Assembly: GCA_028281885.1 (NCBI GenBank)
Contig: JANQJA010000019.1
Location: forward strand, 1 to 43,260
Origin: Pseudomonadales bacterium
GTDB lineage: Bacteria; Pseudomonadota; Gammaproteobacteria; Pseudomonadales; Azotimanducaceae
Reading direction: 5' to 3'
DNA length: 43,260 bases
Shown here: positions 24,502-33,779 of the stretch, piece after piece
Numbering within the stretch: position 1 is the first letter of the stretch
Layout: the number at the start of each line of letters is the position of its first letter
Notes under the pieces: model-generated
Databases searched by the model: none
Seen by the model: only the letters and a program-made list of their open reading frames with translations
Told to the model about the DNA's origin: nothing
Position numbers and translations under genes: made by a program

Positions 24502-25047
24502 CTACCCGGCCCCGTGAATCTCTTCGATCGTCTGGTCATGATTGGTGTAAATACAAATGTCACCGGCAATAGACAGCGCCTTTCGGACAATGTCACTGGC
24601 TTCAAGGTCGGTATTCTGAATCAGTGCCAGGGCGGCTGCCTGGGCGTAGGGACCACCGGAACCGATCGCCATGATGCCATGTTCCGGCTCGATGACATCG
24701 CCGTTGCCCGTGACAATCAGCGAAGTTTGCTTGTCTGCCACTGCCAGCATGGCTTCCAGTCGACGCAGGGCGCGATCGGTACGCCAGTCCTTGGCGAGTT
24801 CAACGGCCGCCCGGGTCAGGTGACCCTGGTGCTTTTCCAGCTGGCCCTCGAATCGTTCGAACAGTGTGAACGCATCGGCCGTACCACCGGCGAAACCGGC
24901 AATAACAGAGTCTTTGTAGAGTCGACGCACCTTGCGGGCATTGCCTTTCATGACGGTGTTGCCGGCCGAAACCTGGCCGTCGCCGCCGATCGCTACATGG
25001 CTGCCCCGGCGGACCGAGACGATGGTGGTACCTTCCAGCTGTTGCAA
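24502..25047 (-). CDS. hslV: HslV, peptidase subunit of the HslUV protease
   Basis: 181 residues. An N-terminal threonine protease, dodecameric. Thr7-Thr8 of [20 protein letters not shown] form the expected mature N-terminus, so a six-residue propeptide (MQQLEG) must be removed. The E. coli protein needs only Met removal. [14 protein letters not shown] and [15 protein letters not shown] are family signatures. The start codon is TTG 25047, with AGGAA about 9 bases before; no ATG fits. A heat-shock-like promoter may lie upstream. First gene of hslV-hslU-DUF971-START-deacetylase. Confidence 0.97.
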   Translation of the reverse strand: MQQLEGTTIVSVRRGSHVAIGGDGQVSAGNTVMKGNARKVRRLYKDSVIAGFAGGTADAFTLFERFEGQLEKHQGHLTRAAVELAKDWRTDRALRRLEAMLAVADKQTSLIVTGNGDVIEPEHGIMAIGSGGPYAQAAALALIQNTDLEASDIVRKALSIAGDICIYTNHDQTIEEIHGAG

Positions 25048-25079
25048 TGTAAGAGTTCCTGAAGGGCGGGGTTAGTAGG

Positions 25080-25104
25080 TTGGGTCGTCGGACCCTGATT
25101 TCAA
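25080..25104 (-). promoter_or_regulatory. Weak sigma-32-like promoter before hslV
   Basis: The minus strand reads TTGAAA, then 14 bases, then CCCAACCT. This resembles the heat-shock consensus CTTGAAA-N11-15-CCCCATNT, but the downstream element matches only about 5 of 8. It overlaps the ftsN-like stop region and a hairpin GGGTC-GTCG-GACCC (25082-25095). hslVU is a heat-shock operon in E. coli, which supports the idea. Confidence 0.3.
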
Positions 25105-25625
25105 CCTCTCGGAACCCGTAGTGGTATTGACGGCAGATTTGCCTCCGCGAGGCGCCGTCGGTGGCGGTTTAGCTCCGTTTCTGTGTCTATGGGTCCCACA
25201 ACAACGCGATGCCATTGCTGACCCTCGTTTTCGATTGTGCGGATAAACACGTCCATGCCGAGCAGGATCAGTTCGGCCCGTAGTCGATCTGCGTCCTCGG
25301 GGTTGCGGAACGATCCGACCTGCAGCAGAAAGGATACCGGCTGTTCAACCTGCCGTTTGGTCCCGTCACTTGCGTACTCCTCGACGATGGGAACCTCGGA
25401 CTTTGGAAAGATGTCATAAAAGTCCCATTGCATGGGTTCCGGATCGCTGGAGTTGGTGATGGGCGCATCAGCGATGACCTCGACATCTGGATCCGCTGGT
25501 ACGTCTCGCCAAACGAAGAAGAGAAACATACAGAAAACGCCGGTCATCAGGCCGGATATGAACCACACCCAGCCAGCGACGGTGTTGGGTTCCGGTGATT
25601 TCCTTCTGGCGTGATCCTGAGGCAT
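25101..25625 (-). CDS. FtsN-like SPOR-domain cell-division protein
   Basis: 174 residues with bitopic topology. A short charged N-terminus, one membrane helix (about 18-41, AGWVWFISGLMTGVFCMFLFFVW) and a periplasmic linker precede a C-terminal SPOR domain (about 98-170). The SPOR domain reads SFLLQVGSFRNPEDADRLRAELILLGMDVFI ... WHRVVVGPIDTETEL. SPOR domains bind denuded glycan at the septum. In many gammaproteobacteria ftsN sits next to priA and hslV, so this is probably FtsN, here shorter than the E. coli protein (319 residues). Another SPOR protein cannot be excluded. It lies between priA and hslV on the same strand. Confidence 0.82.
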   Translation of the reverse strand: MPQDHARRKSPEPNTVAGWVWFISGLMTGVFCMFLFFVWRDVPADPDVEVIADAPITNSSDPEPMQWDFYDIFPKSEVPIVEEYASDGTKRQVEQPVSFLLQVGSFRNPEDADRLRAELILLGMDVFIRTIENEGQQWHRVVVGPIDTETELNRHRRRLAEANLPSIPLRVPRG

Positions 25626-25681
25626 GAAAGCTGAGATGTTCTTTTGGCGAAGCCGGTCGATGGACGTTGTGTATTTGGATT

Positions 25682-27868
25682 CTAAAACAGATCAATCGGG
25701 TCCACATCCACTGACCAGCGTACCTGTCGCGCCAACTTGCCGGATTCGGCTTTTGAGATCGCGAGCGACAAGTGCTGGTGGAGCTCTCGTCGCTGCCCGG
25801 AGGTGAACAACAGTTGTCCCCGATAGCGACCGGCACGACGTTCCATGGAAGCTGGTATTGGTCCCAACACATCGACAGAGGGGTGCGGCTCGAGTTGATC
25901 TGCAACGGACTCGAGAAACGCGATGGCTGTTTGTTTGCCCACCGCTTCGGCACGAATCAGGGCGTGATGACTGAATGGGGGCATCATGTGGCGCAGGCGT
26001 TCCTGAAGGATTTCGTCGGCGAACAGTTCATAACCGTTATCGATCAGCTGGCGGAATATTGGCTGGTCGGGGATATTGGTTTCGATCGCGACGACGCCCG
26101 GTTTTTCGGCGCGACCAGCCCGGCCTCCTACCTGCAGGATGAGCTGAGCCGTTCGTTCGGCAGCCCGGAAATTGGCGCTGTAGAAAGAGGCATCCATCTC
26201 CTTGATGACCACCAGGGTAACGTTGGGGAAATGGTGTCCCTTCGCCAGCATCTGAGTACCGACGAGAATCATGGGTTTCCCCGTGGCTATCTCATTGACG
26301 AAGTCGGTCATCGCATCTCGGCGTCGTGTTGAGTCCCGATCGATCCGGATGACAGGATAGTCGGGAAACATCTGATTCAAGGCAGTCTCGAGTCGCTGGG
26401 TTCCTTCGCCGATTGGCAGCAGTTCATCGCCATCGCAACCAGGGCATACCGCAGGTATCCGGGCAGTGGCACCGCAGTGATGACAGATCAGTGCATGGTT
26501 GGATCTATGCAGTGTCATCCGGGCGTCACAGCGCGAGCACTCTGCCAGCCAGCCGCAGGCCGGACATAGCAACACGGGTGAGTAGCCACGTCGATTCAGG
26601 AAGACGAGCACCTGCTCGTTGCGCTGGAGGCGATCACGGATGGCTTGAATCAATGGCTGAGTGAAGCCATCAATCACCGCCGAACGATGCAAGTCGAGTA
26701 CCTGAAAACGGGGCGCTGCGGCGCCACCCGGCCGCTCTGTCAGGCGGACCAACTGATATCGATCTTGCCGGGCGTTATGCCAGGACTCCAGTGAAGGCGT
26801 CGCGCTGGCCAGGATGACGGGGATCTGTTCGAGCCGGGCGCGATAGACGGCAAGGTCACGTGCGTTGTACCGAAAGCCGTCCTGCTGTTTGTAGGAGCTG
26901 TCATGTTCCTCGTCGACGACGATGACACCAGGCAGTTTCAGCGGCGTGAAAATGGCGGAACGAGTGCCGATGACAATGCCCGCTTCTCCGTTGCCGGCCC
27001 GTCGCCAGCCGTCCATTCGTTCCCGATCGGTGAGGCCCGAGTGCAGCACGGCCACGGGAACGTTGAAGCGGTCGCTGAAGCGTTTGATGGTTTGCGGCGT
27101 GAGCCCGATTTCGGGTACCAGCACCAGCGCCTGACGACCTTGGCGGAGGACTTGTTCGATAGTTCTGAGATAGACCTCCGTCTTGCCGCTACCGGTGACG
27201 CCGAACATCAGTGTGGTACTGCTTTCCCCTTGCTGGATGGTCCTGACCGCGTGCGATTGTTCGGTGGAGAGTTCTGGTAACGAATCTGTTTTCAGTACCG
27301 AGCCAGGGTCGAATGGAAGACTGGCCGGCTGATGCGATCGCCAGCTGGCCAGGTTTTTGCCGATAAGTTCGCGAACCACGGCACTTGAAAAATCCATGCC
27401 GGCAAGATCAGTGCGTGACAGGCCTTCGGGATGCTGCTGAAGCAGCTGGAACAAGGCCGCCTGCCGGGGAGCACGGGTCAGCTTTTCGGCGTTTGTTGAA
27501 GTTGCGAACAGTCGCTCCTCCTCACCCTTGCTCGAGCCGCCCTGACGCAGCAGCGCCGGCAACGCGTGGCTGAATGCCTCACCGACGGGATAGTGGTAGT
27601 AGTCGGCGGCCCAGCGACACAGGGCCAGAATCGAAGGTGGCAGGACGGCTGCCTCATCGATCAGGTCGTTGACCGGTTTGAGCCGGGCCGGGTCGATGGC
27701 TGGATTCGGCGCTACAGCCAGCAGCAGGCCAACGACTGTCCGATTGCCGAAGGGGACCCGGCAACGAATCCCCGGAGCAGGTTTTGCTCCGGGTGGGGCC
27801 AGATAATGGAAGCTTCGACGAACCGGTGCGGGAACGGCGATCTCCAGCACAGTAGGGGGAGTACTCAC
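25682..27868 (-). CDS. priA: Primosomal replication-restart helicase PriA
   Basis: 728 residues from GTG 27868. Restarts stalled forks by loading the replicative helicase. N-terminal 3' DNA-binding domain: LEIAVPAPVRRSFHY. The helicase core has Walker A GVTGSGKTEVYL, DEEH box VVDEEHDSSYKQ and ILASATPSLES. The zinc module has eight cysteines in four pairs (CPAC, CSRC, CHHC, CPGC). Also seen are GTQMLAKGHHFPNVTLV and QVGGRAGRAEKPG. The open frame continues 106 codons upstream, but that crosses the rpmE promoter and lacks family sequence. It is divergent from rpmE, as in E. coli, and 56 bases upstream of the ftsN-like gene. Confidence 0.96.
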   Translation of the reverse strand: MSTPPTVLEIAVPAPVRRSFHYLAPPGAKPAPGIRCRVPFGNRTVVGLLLAVAPNPAIDPARLKPVNDLIDEAAVLPPSILALCRWAADYYHYPVGEAFSHALPALLRQGGSSKGEEERLFATSTNAEKLTRAPRQAALFQLLQQHPEGLSRTDLAGMDFSSAVVRELIGKNLASWRSHQPASLPFDPGSVLKTDSLPELSTEQSHAVRTIQQGESSTTLMFGVTGSGKTEVYLRTIEQVLRQGRQALVLVPEIGLTPQTIKRFSDRFNVPVAVLHSGLTDRERMDGWRRAGNGEAGIVIGTRSAIFTPLKLPGVIVVDEEHDSSYKQQDGFRYNARDLAVYRARLEQIPVILASATPSLESWHNARQDRYQLVRLTERPGGAAAPRFQVLDLHRSAVIDGFTQPLIQAIRDRLQRNEQVLVFLNRRGYSPVLLCPACGWLAECSRCDARMTLHRSNHALICHHCGATARIPAVCPGCDGDELLPIGEGTQRLETALNQMFPDYPVIRIDRDSTRRRDAMTDFVNEIATGKPMILVGTQMLAKGHHFPNVTLVVIKEMDASFYSANFRAAERTAQLILQVGGRAGRAEKPGVVAIETNIPDQPIFRQLIDNGYELFADEILQERLRHMMPPFSHHALIRAEAVGKQTAIAFLESVADQLEPHPSVDVLGPIPASMERRAGRYRGQLLFTSGQRRELHQHLSLAISKAESGKLARQVRWSVDVDPIDLF

Positions 27869-27902
27869 CGCTGAATTATGCCATTGGGAGGCTTGCCTGA
27901 GC

Positions 27903-27930
27903 TTGTCAAAGGCAAATTGTCTGGTATGAT
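27903..27930 (+). promoter_or_regulatory. Sigma-70 promoter of rpmE
   Basis: TTGTCA (27903-27908) and TATGAT (27925-27930) are separated by 16 bases, with an extended -10 (TGG before TATGAT). Start is predicted near 27937, giving a leader of about 25 bases. The leader contains the palindrome CCTGAGTCAGG (27942-27952), which includes the likely ribosome site AGG. Confidence 0.7.
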
Positions 27931-27961
27931 GCGCAGCCTTTCCTGAGTCAGGTATTTCGTC

Positions 27962-28177
27962 ATGAAAGCGGATATTCACCCAAAATATGAAGAAATTACC
28001 GCGCGTTGCAGCTGCGGTAATGAAATCAAGACCCGCTCGACGACCTGCGAGGATATTCATCTTGAGGTCTGTTCCCAGTGCCACCCATTTTACACGGGCA
28101 AGCAGAAACTGATGGACACCGCAGGTCGAATTGACCGCTTCAATCGCCGTTTTGGCGGCGGTCGGGCCAAGAATTAG
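27962..28177 (+). CDS. rpmE: 50S ribosomal protein L31, zinc-binding (C+) type
   Basis: 71 residues. Starts [21 protein letters not shown] and has the zinc ribbon cysteines in CSC and [14 protein letters not shown], so this is the zinc-containing form rather than the zinc-free YkgM-like paralogue. It bridges the ribosomal subunits. The C-terminal [11 protein letters not shown] is typical. It is divergent from priA and has its own promoter and terminator, so it is monocistronic. Confidence 0.98.
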   Translation: MKADIHPKYEEITARCSCGNEIKTRSTTCEDIHLEVCSQCHPFYTGKQKLMDTAGRIDRFNRRFGGGRAKN

Positions 28178-28195
28178 GTCGACCAACAGGGTTGG

Positions 28196-28224
28196 AAAAA
28201 AGGGCGCCGGTGGCGCCCTTTTTT
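28196..28224. terminator. Bidirectional rho-independent terminator between rpmE and ponA
   Basis: AAAAAA is followed by GGGCGCC (28202-28208), loop GGT, GGCGCCC (28212-28218) and TTTTTT. The perfect GC stem is flanked by A and T runs, so it works in both directions. It serves rpmE (stop at 28177) and ponA (stop at 28239) at once. Confidence 0.95.
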
Positions 28225-28238
28225 GTGGTCAGGTGTTG

Positions 28239-30620
28239 CTAGAAAATCTGTTTGACCGGCTCTTCGATCCGGTCCTTGCGGGCGAGGGCCGGTGCCGGCG
28301 CTGGCACTGTTTCCTCGCGGAAGATTTCGAAGATCGCGTCCGGGTCTTCCGGGTCGGCACGAAGTCCGGTGTCTGGATCAATTCGGACGCGAACGATCCC
28401 GCTGGGAATCAAAGACTGACGGGATTCTCCTTCCGGAGGCAGGGCATTGGCCATGTACTCGATCCAGGTGTCCAGTGGTGTGGTTGATCCCCACTCTCTG
28501 TCGCCCACCGGGGTGTTGTCGCTGAACCCTGCCCAGGTGGTTGTGACAAGGTCGCGGGTATAGCCGGAAAACCAGATGTCTGCGTCATTCGTCGTTCCCG
28601 TCTTGCCGCGAAGGTCTGAGCGGTTCAGCGCGCGGTAAGCCTTTCGGCCGGTCCCCCGGATAATGACATCTGCCAGGATGGAATCCATGACATAGGCGAC
28701 CCTCGCGTCCATGATTCGTTCTGCCTGGGGGAATTCGCCACAGGCCTCGATGGTCTCGCAGGCCGTGGGTGGCTCGATATGGAACATGTCGTCGTTGTTG
28801 ATTGAGGTAATTGACGAGATCAGGAAAGGTTCCACCCGGTAGCCGCCGTTGGCGAACGCGGCGTAGGCGGCGGCGACTTCAACCGGCGTCAGGCCAATGG
28901 TGCCGCCACCGAAGGCGAGCTGAACGTCCGCCGGGAAGGTGCCGGTGTCGAAGCCGAATCGACTCACGAAATCGAGCACCTTGTCGGGCCCCATATCGAG
29001 GACCACACGCAAGGATACCAGATTGATGGAACGATACAGGGCTTCACGCAGGCGAATGTTGCCGTGAAATACATCGCCGGAGTTTTTCGGTCGGTACACC
29101 TCCTCCAGTTCGCCGCCGGGCAACACGATGGGGGCGTCGTTGTAGATTGAAGCGGCGGTCAGGCCGTCCTCAAGGGCACCGGCGTAGAACAGCGGCTTGA
29201 AACTAGAGCCTGGTTGTCGTCGGGCCTGGGTAGCGTGGTTGTATTGCTGGGCATTGAAATCATAGCCGCCGACCATGGCCCGGATCGCACCGTTGTCCGG
29301 ATCAAGCGATACAAGGGCGCCGGCGATGGCGGGGACCTGGCCAAGGATCCAGCTGTCATCTTCCTGCTGCTCGATACGAATAACGTCGCCAACCTCAACG
29401 ACATCAGCCGGATTTGTCGGGCGCAGCCCGCGGGTGTTTACGTCCAGATAGGGGCGGGCCCATTCCATGCCGGTCCAGGGTACGGTTTCCCGGGTCAGAC
29501 CCCGGGTCAGCACGACGATGTCTTCGTCGTTAACCGCCACCACGATGGCGGGATGCTGGTTACCGATGACCTCCAGCCGGTCCAGGGTATCGAGCCAGTT
29601 CGGCGGATAGCCGTACTCAGGCGCTGCCAGAAATTCCCCGGTACCAACGATCCGCCGGTATTCGGGGCCTCGATAACCGTGGCGACGGTCATATTCGTTA
29701 AGTTTGCTGACCATGGCCCGTTCGGCCGCCAGTTGCCGGTCTGCATCTAGGGTCGTATGGACAACCATGCCGTCGTTATAGGCATTGCGACCAAAATCGG
29801 TAAGTATGCGCTTACGAACTGTTTCAGCCACATATAGTGCGGGGACTTCGATATCCCGCCCGTAGACCTTGGCTGTTATCGGTTCGGCTAGTGCCGCTCC
29901 ATAGGCTTCCTGGTCAATCGAGTTCTGCTCCAGCATGCGCAGCAGCACCAGGTTTCGTCGCGCCAGCGCGCGGGCGGGACCGTTGATCGGGTTGCTCGCT
30001 TCCGGCGCTTTCGGTATGCCAGCGAGCATCGCGGTCTGGGCAAGGCTCAGTTCATCAACATTCTTGTCGTAATAGGTGTTAGCCGCGGCCTGGATGCCGA
30101 AGGCATGTTTGCCGAATGGAATAATGTTGACATACAGCGTCAGTATCTCCTGTTTGGAGAGTTGCTGTTCCAGCTTTAGCGCGAGCAACATCTCCTTGAA
30201 CTTGCGGATAAAGCGGACTTCAGAGTCGCCGGTGATATTTTTCACCAGTTGCATCGTGATGGTGCTGGCGCCGGTGTTGATGGCGCCCCGGTTGCGGACC
30301 AACTGCCAGCTGGCATTGACCAGGGTAATGAAGTCGATGCCTTGATGTTCGAAGAAACGCTTGTCCTCGGTGTTCAGCAGTGCCTGCAGGAATAGTGGCG
30401 GAATTTCGTCGTAGGTGATCGGTGTCAGCCGCTCGCCGAACTCTTGAATCAGGCGGTCGTCTGCAGTGTAGATTCGCAGCGGGGCGCGGAGTTTGACGTT
30501 GGTCAGCGTTTCGGTGGCGGGCACCTGGGGGTTGAGGTACAAAAATGCAGCAGACAGCAGCAACGCCAAGCCGCTCGCGCCGGCAAAGGCCGACCAGAGA
30601 AAGAATTTCAGAATGCGCAT
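28239..30620 (-). CDS. ponA: Penicillin-binding protein 1A, bifunctional peptidoglycan synthase
   Basis: 793 residues. A short cytoplasmic N-terminus and membrane helix (AFAGASGLALLLSAAFLYL) precede a GT51 glycosyltransferase domain (about 50-225; catalytic Glu in LNTEDKRFFEHQG, then STITMQLVKNI). An OB-like linker domain (about 310-420) comes before the transpeptidase. The transpeptidase has SxxK serine S472 (GSSFKP), SxN (YRSINLVSLR) and KTG (RGKTGTTNDADIWF). It polymerises and cross-links murein in the periplasm and is the target of beta-lactams. ATG 30620 is divergent from pilM, the arrangement of mrcA/ponA in most gammaproteobacteria. A TATAAT lies 30 bases upstream. Confidence 0.97.
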   Translation of the reverse strand: MRILKFFLWSAFAGASGLALLLSAAFLYLNPQVPATETLTNVKLRAPLRIYTADDRLIQEFGERLTPITYDEIPPLFLQALLNTEDKRFFEHQGIDFITLVNASWQLVRNRGAINTGASTITMQLVKNITGDSEVRFIRKFKEMLLALKLEQQLSKQEILTLYVNIIPFGKHAFGIQAAANTYYDKNVDELSLAQTAMLAGIPKAPEASNPINGPARALARRNLVLLRMLEQNSIDQEAYGAALAEPITAKVYGRDIEVPALYVAETVRKRILTDFGRNAYNDGMVVHTTLDADRQLAAERAMVSKLNEYDRRHGYRGPEYRRIVGTGEFLAAPEYGYPPNWLDTLDRLEVIGNQHPAIVVAVNDEDIVVLTRGLTRETVPWTGMEWARPYLDVNTRGLRPTNPADVVEVGDVIRIEQQEDDSWILGQVPAIAGALVSLDPDNGAIRAMVGGYDFNAQQYNHATQARRQPGSSFKPLFYAGALEDGLTAASIYNDAPIVLPGGELEEVYRPKNSGDVFHGNIRLREALYRSINLVSLRVVLDMGPDKVLDFVSRFGFDTGTFPADVQLAFGGGTIGLTPVEVAAAYAAFANGGYRVEPFLISSITSINNDDMFHIEPPTACETIEACGEFPQAERIMDARVAYVMDSILADVIIRGTGRKAYRALNRSDLRGKTGTTNDADIWFSGYTRDLVTTTWAGFSDNTPVGDREWGSTTPLDTWIEYMANALPPEGESRQSLIPSGIVRVRIDPDTGLRADPEDPDAIFEIFREETVPAPAPALARKDRIEEPVKQIF

Positions 30621-31937
<1,317 letters not shown>

Positions 31938-31947
31938 GGATTCGGCG

Positions 31948-32511
31948 ATGTCAGATATCAAAGTCAACCTGCTTCCCTGGCGAGAAGAATTACGAGAGCA
32001 AAAGAAACGTGAGTTTCTCAATGTTATCGGCGCCATGTTGGTGTTTGCTGCCGTCATCATCTTTGGCGTTGACCGTTTCTACAACGGATCCATTGATACG
32101 CAGGAGTCGAGAAACAGTTTCTTGAAGCGGGAGATCACCGTGCTTGAGGAGCGCATTGCCGAGATCAAGTTGTTGCAACAACAACGTAACCAGTTGTTGT
32201 CTCGAATGCAGGTCATCCAGGAGCTACAGGGCAACCGTCCTGTGATTGTGAGACTGTTTGATGAGCTTGCCCGGCAATTGGCGGACCGGGTGTTCTTTAA
32301 CTCCCTCGATTTTGAAAAGTCCAAGCTGACGATCAGTGGGGTCGCAGAATCGAACAACCGTATTTCAAGTCAATTACGAAACTTTGATGAATCGGACTGG
32401 TTTGCAGGCCCGAACGTGACGGCAATTACAGCGGATCAGGACTTTGGTGCGCAGGCGAGTCGTTTCGCGCTGACAGTGAACCAGAGTACGCCGAAGAAAG
32501 AGGAGAACTGA
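31948..32511 (+). CDS. pilN: Type IV pilus alignment protein PilN
   Basis: 187 residues. Cytoplasmic N-terminal tail SDIKVNLLPWREELREQKKRE carries the PilM-binding NLLPWR motif. One membrane helix (about 27-44, VIGAMLVFAAVIIFGV) is followed by a coiled-coil (ESRNSFLKREITVLEERIAEIKLLQQQ) and a small periplasmic alpha/beta domain. Forms a heterodimer with PilO. ATG 31948 is set by this motif; the open frame extends 15 codons into pilM. GTAGGGA lies upstream. Confidence 0.95.
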   Translation: MSDIKVNLLPWREELREQKKREFLNVIGAMLVFAAVIIFGVDRFYNGSIDTQESRNSFLKREITVLEERIAEIKLLQQQRNQLLSRMQVIQELQGNRPVIVRLFDELARQLADRVFFNSLDFEKSKLTISGVAESNNRISSQLRNFDESDWFAGPNVTAITADQDFGAQASRFALTVNQSTPKKEEN

Positions 32512-32512
32512 G

Positions 32513-33163
32513 GTGCAACTGGATGAGTTGATGGAATCGCTCCAGAACTTTGACATGGAGCAACTCAATGATTTCAACAACGTTGGCTCATGGCCAACGC
32601 CGGTTAAGATCATCATTTACATTATTGTGTTTGTCGGCGCCCTGGTTGGTGGCTATTTTTTTCATATTACCAACCTGCAAGCGGAGTTGAATCAGTCCCA
32701 GCGTCAGGAAGGCACACTCAAAACGGATTATGAGGACAAGTATCAACAGGCCGTTCATCTTGAGTCCTACCGCAAGCAACAACGTGAAATGGAAGAGTCG
32801 TTCGAGGCTATCCTCCGTCAGTTGCCAGGTGATACAGAGATACCCGGCCTGATTGAGGACATCACTCTGGTTGGCCTGAAGAATGGCTTGTCATTTTCAA
32901 GCATCGACCTTGAGCCGGAAGTTACACACGAGTTTTACATTGAAAAGCCTATTCGGATTGTGGTGTCTGGCAGCTATCACGATCTAGGTGCCTTCGTCAG
33001 TGACGTTGCGGATTTGTCGCGAATCGTGACGCTTCATGATTTTTCGATTTCACCCCTGACATCTCGTCGGCGTCGTGATGCTGACACTGATCTCAATACG
33101 CTGAGCTCGCTTCGTATGAGCATTCTTGCGAAGACCTATCGCTATAACGACAGGCGAGGATAG
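32513..33163 (+). CDS. pilO: Type IV pilus alignment protein PilO
   Basis: 216 residues. N-terminal cytoplasmic helix, membrane helix (about 32-52, IIIYIIVFVGALVGGYFF), coiled coil (LNQSQRQEGTLKTDYEDKYQ) and periplasmic ferredoxin-like domain (LPGDTEIPGLIEDITLVGLKNGL ... RIVVSGSYHDLGAFVSDVADLSRIVTLHDF). Partners PilN and the lipoprotein PilP, linking the inner platform to the secretin. The start is GTG 32513 with AGGAG upstream, one base after the pilN stop. Confidence 0.96.
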   Translation: MQLDELMESLQNFDMEQLNDFNNVGSWPTPVKIIIYIIVFVGALVGGYFFHITNLQAELNQSQRQEGTLKTDYEDKYQQAVHLESYRKQQREMEESFEAILRQLPGDTEIPGLIEDITLVGLKNGLSFSSIDLEPEVTHEFYIEKPIRIVVSGSYHDLGAFVSDVADLSRIVTLHDFSISPLTSRRRRDADTDLNTLSSLRMSILAKTYRYNDRRG

Positions 33164-33176
33164 AAAGGGCTGCTCG

Positions 33177-33722
33177 ATGAAACTGGATAGTGTGCTTAAC
33201 AAGTTTGCCCTCGTCAGTATCGTATTGTTGCTGGCGGGTTGTGGTGGCGGCGACGAGTTTGCAGATCTGCGCGAGTTCATGCGAGAGGTGGAAAGAAAGC
33301 CGGTTCCTCCGATTCAGCCGTTGCCGGAGTTTGAGCCTTATCAGCCGTTCACCTATGGTGCCGCTAATTTGCGCAGTCCGTTTGAGCCGCCGATTGTATT
33401 GCCGCCACCGACCGAGCAGCAGATTGCTAACAGGGGCGTTAAGCCGCCCAAGGATCATGTCAAACAGTACCTGGAGCGGTTCAATCTTGCGACCCTGTCG
33501 ATGGTAGGAACCCTGCAGCAGGATAATTCGACCTGGGCTCTGGTTGAGGACGGGACCGGCGGCGTGCACCGGGTGCAGGTGGGCGACTTCATGGGAACCA
33601 ATTACGGGCAGATCGAGAGCATCAACGGCACCCGTATCGACATAACTGAAATTGTGGGTGACGGCCAGGGTGGCTGGCTCCGTAGACCAAGGTCGATAGA
33701 GCTGAGAGGCCTGTCGAATTAA
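33177..33722 (+). CDS. pilP: Type IV pilus lipoprotein PilP
   Basis: 181 residues. Lipoprotein signal with lipobox LLLAGC (Cys 23 region) after a charged N-terminus. A Pro-rich flexible linker (RKPVPPIQPLPEFEPYQPF) is followed by a C-terminal beta domain (about 100-180; LSMVGTLQQDNSTWALVEDGTGGVHRVQVGDFMG) like the PilP/GspC homology region that contacts the secretin. ATG 33177 starts the signal peptide. The gene lies 13 bases after pilO. Confidence 0.95.
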   Translation: MKLDSVLNKFALVSIVLLLAGCGGGDEFADLREFMREVERKPVPPIQPLPEFEPYQPFTYGAANLRSPFEPPIVLPPPTEQQIANRGVKPPKDHVKQYLERFNLATLSMVGTLQQDNSTWALVEDGTGGVHRVQVGDFMGTNYGQIESINGTRIDITEIVGDGQGGWLRRPRSIELRGLSN

Positions 33723-33779
33723 TTAATGGGGGCACTGATGGCAATCACCAACTGGACAAAGCACACGGGAGGTAGGGCA

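Noticed and set aside
27869..28186. Extended N-terminus of the priA frame up to 28186
   Set aside because: It runs through the rpmE promoter and gene on the other strand and contains no PriA-like sequence. GTG 27868 gives the family N-terminus.
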